Positions 5,913 through 6,952 of a stretch of 6,952 nucleotides of DNA are shown piece by piece. The number at the start of each line of letters is the position of its first letter. Position 1 is the first letter of the stretch. The DNA is from an uncultured Gemmatimonadota bacterium (GTDB taxonomy: Bacteria; Gemmatimonadota; Gemmatimonadetes; Gemmatimonadales; GWC2-71-9): contig CAJVYZ010000146.1 of assembly GCA_913009915.1 (NCBI GenBank), forward strand, positions 1 through 6,952, given 5' to 3'. Both the position numbers and the translations under genes were made by a program. The notes below the pieces were generated by a model. It did no database searches and was not told the DNA's origin. It was given only the letters and a program-made list of their open reading frames with translations.

Positions 5913-6824
5913 GTGCCTACCCAGTCAGCCTTGAGCGAACGGCTCCAAGCCGCCCTCGGCAAGCAGTACGTCCTCGAGAGGGAGCTCGGCCACGGCGGCA
6001 TGGGGGTCGTGTTCTTGGCCAATGATCTGACCTTGCACCGCCGGGTCGCCATCAAGGTGGTGCAACCCGAGCTGGCCGACCATGGCACCATCACCCAACG
6101 ATTCCTCACCGAGGCCCGGACGGTGGCCCGGCTGAGACATCCCAACATCGTTGCCATCCATGCAGCCACCGAAGCCGCCGGGCTGCTGTATTACGTGATG
6201 GACTATGTGGCTGGGGAGAGTCTTCGGGAACGTCTGAGCCGCGAGGAACGCCTACCAATCGAAGACGTGTGCTGCATCGTCAAGGACATCGCCGCCGCCC
6301 TCAACGCAGCAGCAGGTGCAGGGGTGGTTCACCGGGACATCAAGCCGGCCAATGTTCTGCTGGACGCCGCTTCAGGCCGGGCCATGCTGGTCGACTTCGG
6401 CATCGCTCGGATCTGTGGCGCAGACGGCGGAGCGGTGATCACCGGTGACGGGCTGGTGCTGGGCACGCCGACGTACATGAGCCCGGAGCAAGCATCGGGC
6501 GAAAAGATCGACGCCCGCAGCGATCTCTACGCGCTCGGGGTCATGGGCTACGAAATGTTAGCCGGCAGGCCCCCGTTCGAAGGCTCGTATCGCCTGGTGG
6601 TGTCGCACCATTTGTCGACCAACCCCAAGCCCATCCGCCGGCTGCGGCGGGATTGCCCTCCCAATCTGGCCCATGTGATCATGCGAGCGCTCGAGAAGGC
6701 GCCGGCGGATCGGTGGCAGAATGGGGCCGAGATGCGGGACGCGGTAGCCGAACCCTCACAACCGGCCACCCACCGGCGGCCATGGCTGCAGGCCACCGCA
6801 GCCGCAGCGGTGCTAATCTCGGCG
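5913..6824 (+). CDS. Hanks-type serine/threonine protein kinase, probably membrane-anchored; C-terminus missing
   Basis: The visible 304 residues hold a complete kinase domain. The glycine loop GHGGMGVVF is at 26-34, K48 lies in VAIKVV, and E68 in LTEARTVARLRHPNIV. HRDIKPANVLL covers 140-150 (catalytic D142), DFG is at 161-163, SPEQ is at 190-193, SDLYALGVMGYEMLAGRPPF spans 203-222, and ADRW is at 265-268. All catalytic residues are intact. After a basic linker (THRRPW) a hydrophobic run, LQATAAAAVLISA, begins at 292 and is cut by the adapter at 6825. This suggests the start of a transmembrane helix followed by an unseen sensor or repeat domain, the common bacterial PknB-like layout. The RSEEHTSELQSH tail of the open frame is adapter translation. 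Start GTG 5913 has a good GGAG. Divergent from the AraC-type regulator, it is distinct in sequence from the soluble kinase at 3262, with a GMG rather than GTA glycine loop. Confidence 0.95.
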
Positions 6825-6890
6825 AGATCGGAAGAGCACACGTCTGAACTCCAGTCACACTGATATATCTCGTATGCCGTCTTCTGCTTG
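6825..6890 (+). other. Illumina TruSeq indexed (P7) adapter with index ACTGATAT, untrimmed
   Basis: AGATCGGAAGAGCACACGTC starts at 6825. The conserved part ends at 6858, an 8-base index ACTGATAT fills 6859-6866, and the P7 end ATCTCGTATGCCGTCTTCTG onward closes at 6890. From memory the index corresponds to TruSeq single index 25. The real insert ends at 6824. Confidence 0.98.
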
Positions 6891-6952
6891 AAAAAAAAAA
6901 AAAAAAAAAAAAACAACAACACTCAACCACTACATAAGTTACATAACATACA
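6891..6952. other. Non-biological poly-A and low-complexity tail
   Basis: Twenty-three A residues (6891-6913) directly follow the adapter's last base, then comes A/C/T-rich low-complexity sequence. This is the mirror image of bases 1-93 and is typical of sequencing past the end of an adapter-ligated molecule. It is not a poly(A) tail and encodes nothing. Confidence 0.93.

Noticed and set aside
152..6824. tRNA, rRNA, CRISPR array, insertion sequence or attachment site
   Set aside because: No tRNA-like cloverleaf, spaced long repeats, transposase motifs or terminal inverted repeats were seen on either strand.
6891..6913. Poly-A tract as a biological tail or terminator
   Set aside because: It begins at the exact end of the P7 adapter and is a sequencing artefact.

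Overview
The window is a short assembled contig from a GC-rich bacterium. It has a real insert of about 6.67 kb (152-6824) capped at both ends by untrimmed Illumina library adapter (94-151 and 6825-6890), and outside the adapters by poly-T/poly-A and low-complexity read-through. Bases 1-151 and 6825-6952 are therefore not biological, and both terminal genes are cut by the end of the insert. Dense gene packing, a GWxTD-domain lipoprotein and two Hanks-type Ser/Thr kinases suggest Gemmatimonadota or a related soil or sediment phylum such as Acidobacteriota. That assignment is inference and no marker gene here settles it.

Layout. A leftward pair comes first: a GWxTD-domain lipoprotein (3125 to 1773) followed after 20 bp by polA (1752 to the adapter), of which only the 5' nuclease and 3'-5' exonuclease-like domains remain. 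Divergent from it across a 136-bp spacer lies a rightward pair: a soluble Ser/Thr kinase (3262-4161) overlapping pyrE (4158-4703) by 4 bp. The spacer holds candidate promoters for both directions, with a 7-bp inverted repeat between their -35 elements. pyrE converges on a leftward AraC-type regulator with a degenerate receiver-like N-terminus (5673 to 4816). That regulator is divergent from a second Ser/Thr kinase (5913 onward), which is cut by the right-hand adapter just as a transmembrane helix begins. The 239-bp spacer between these two contains three GTTCAA repeats.

How the genes may work together. The kinase/pyrE overlap predicts coupled translation of a signalling kinase and a pyrimidine biosynthesis enzyme. 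The regulator/kinase divergent pair looks like a local signalling module. The most useful protein-level observation is that PolA appears to have lost every metal-binding acidic residue of the proofreading domain. I found no convincing evidence for a wholly new system. The best candidates for follow-up are the pseudo-receiver regulator with its repeats, the PolA proofreading loss, and an AT-rich 9-bp hairpin embedded in the 3' end of pyrE.
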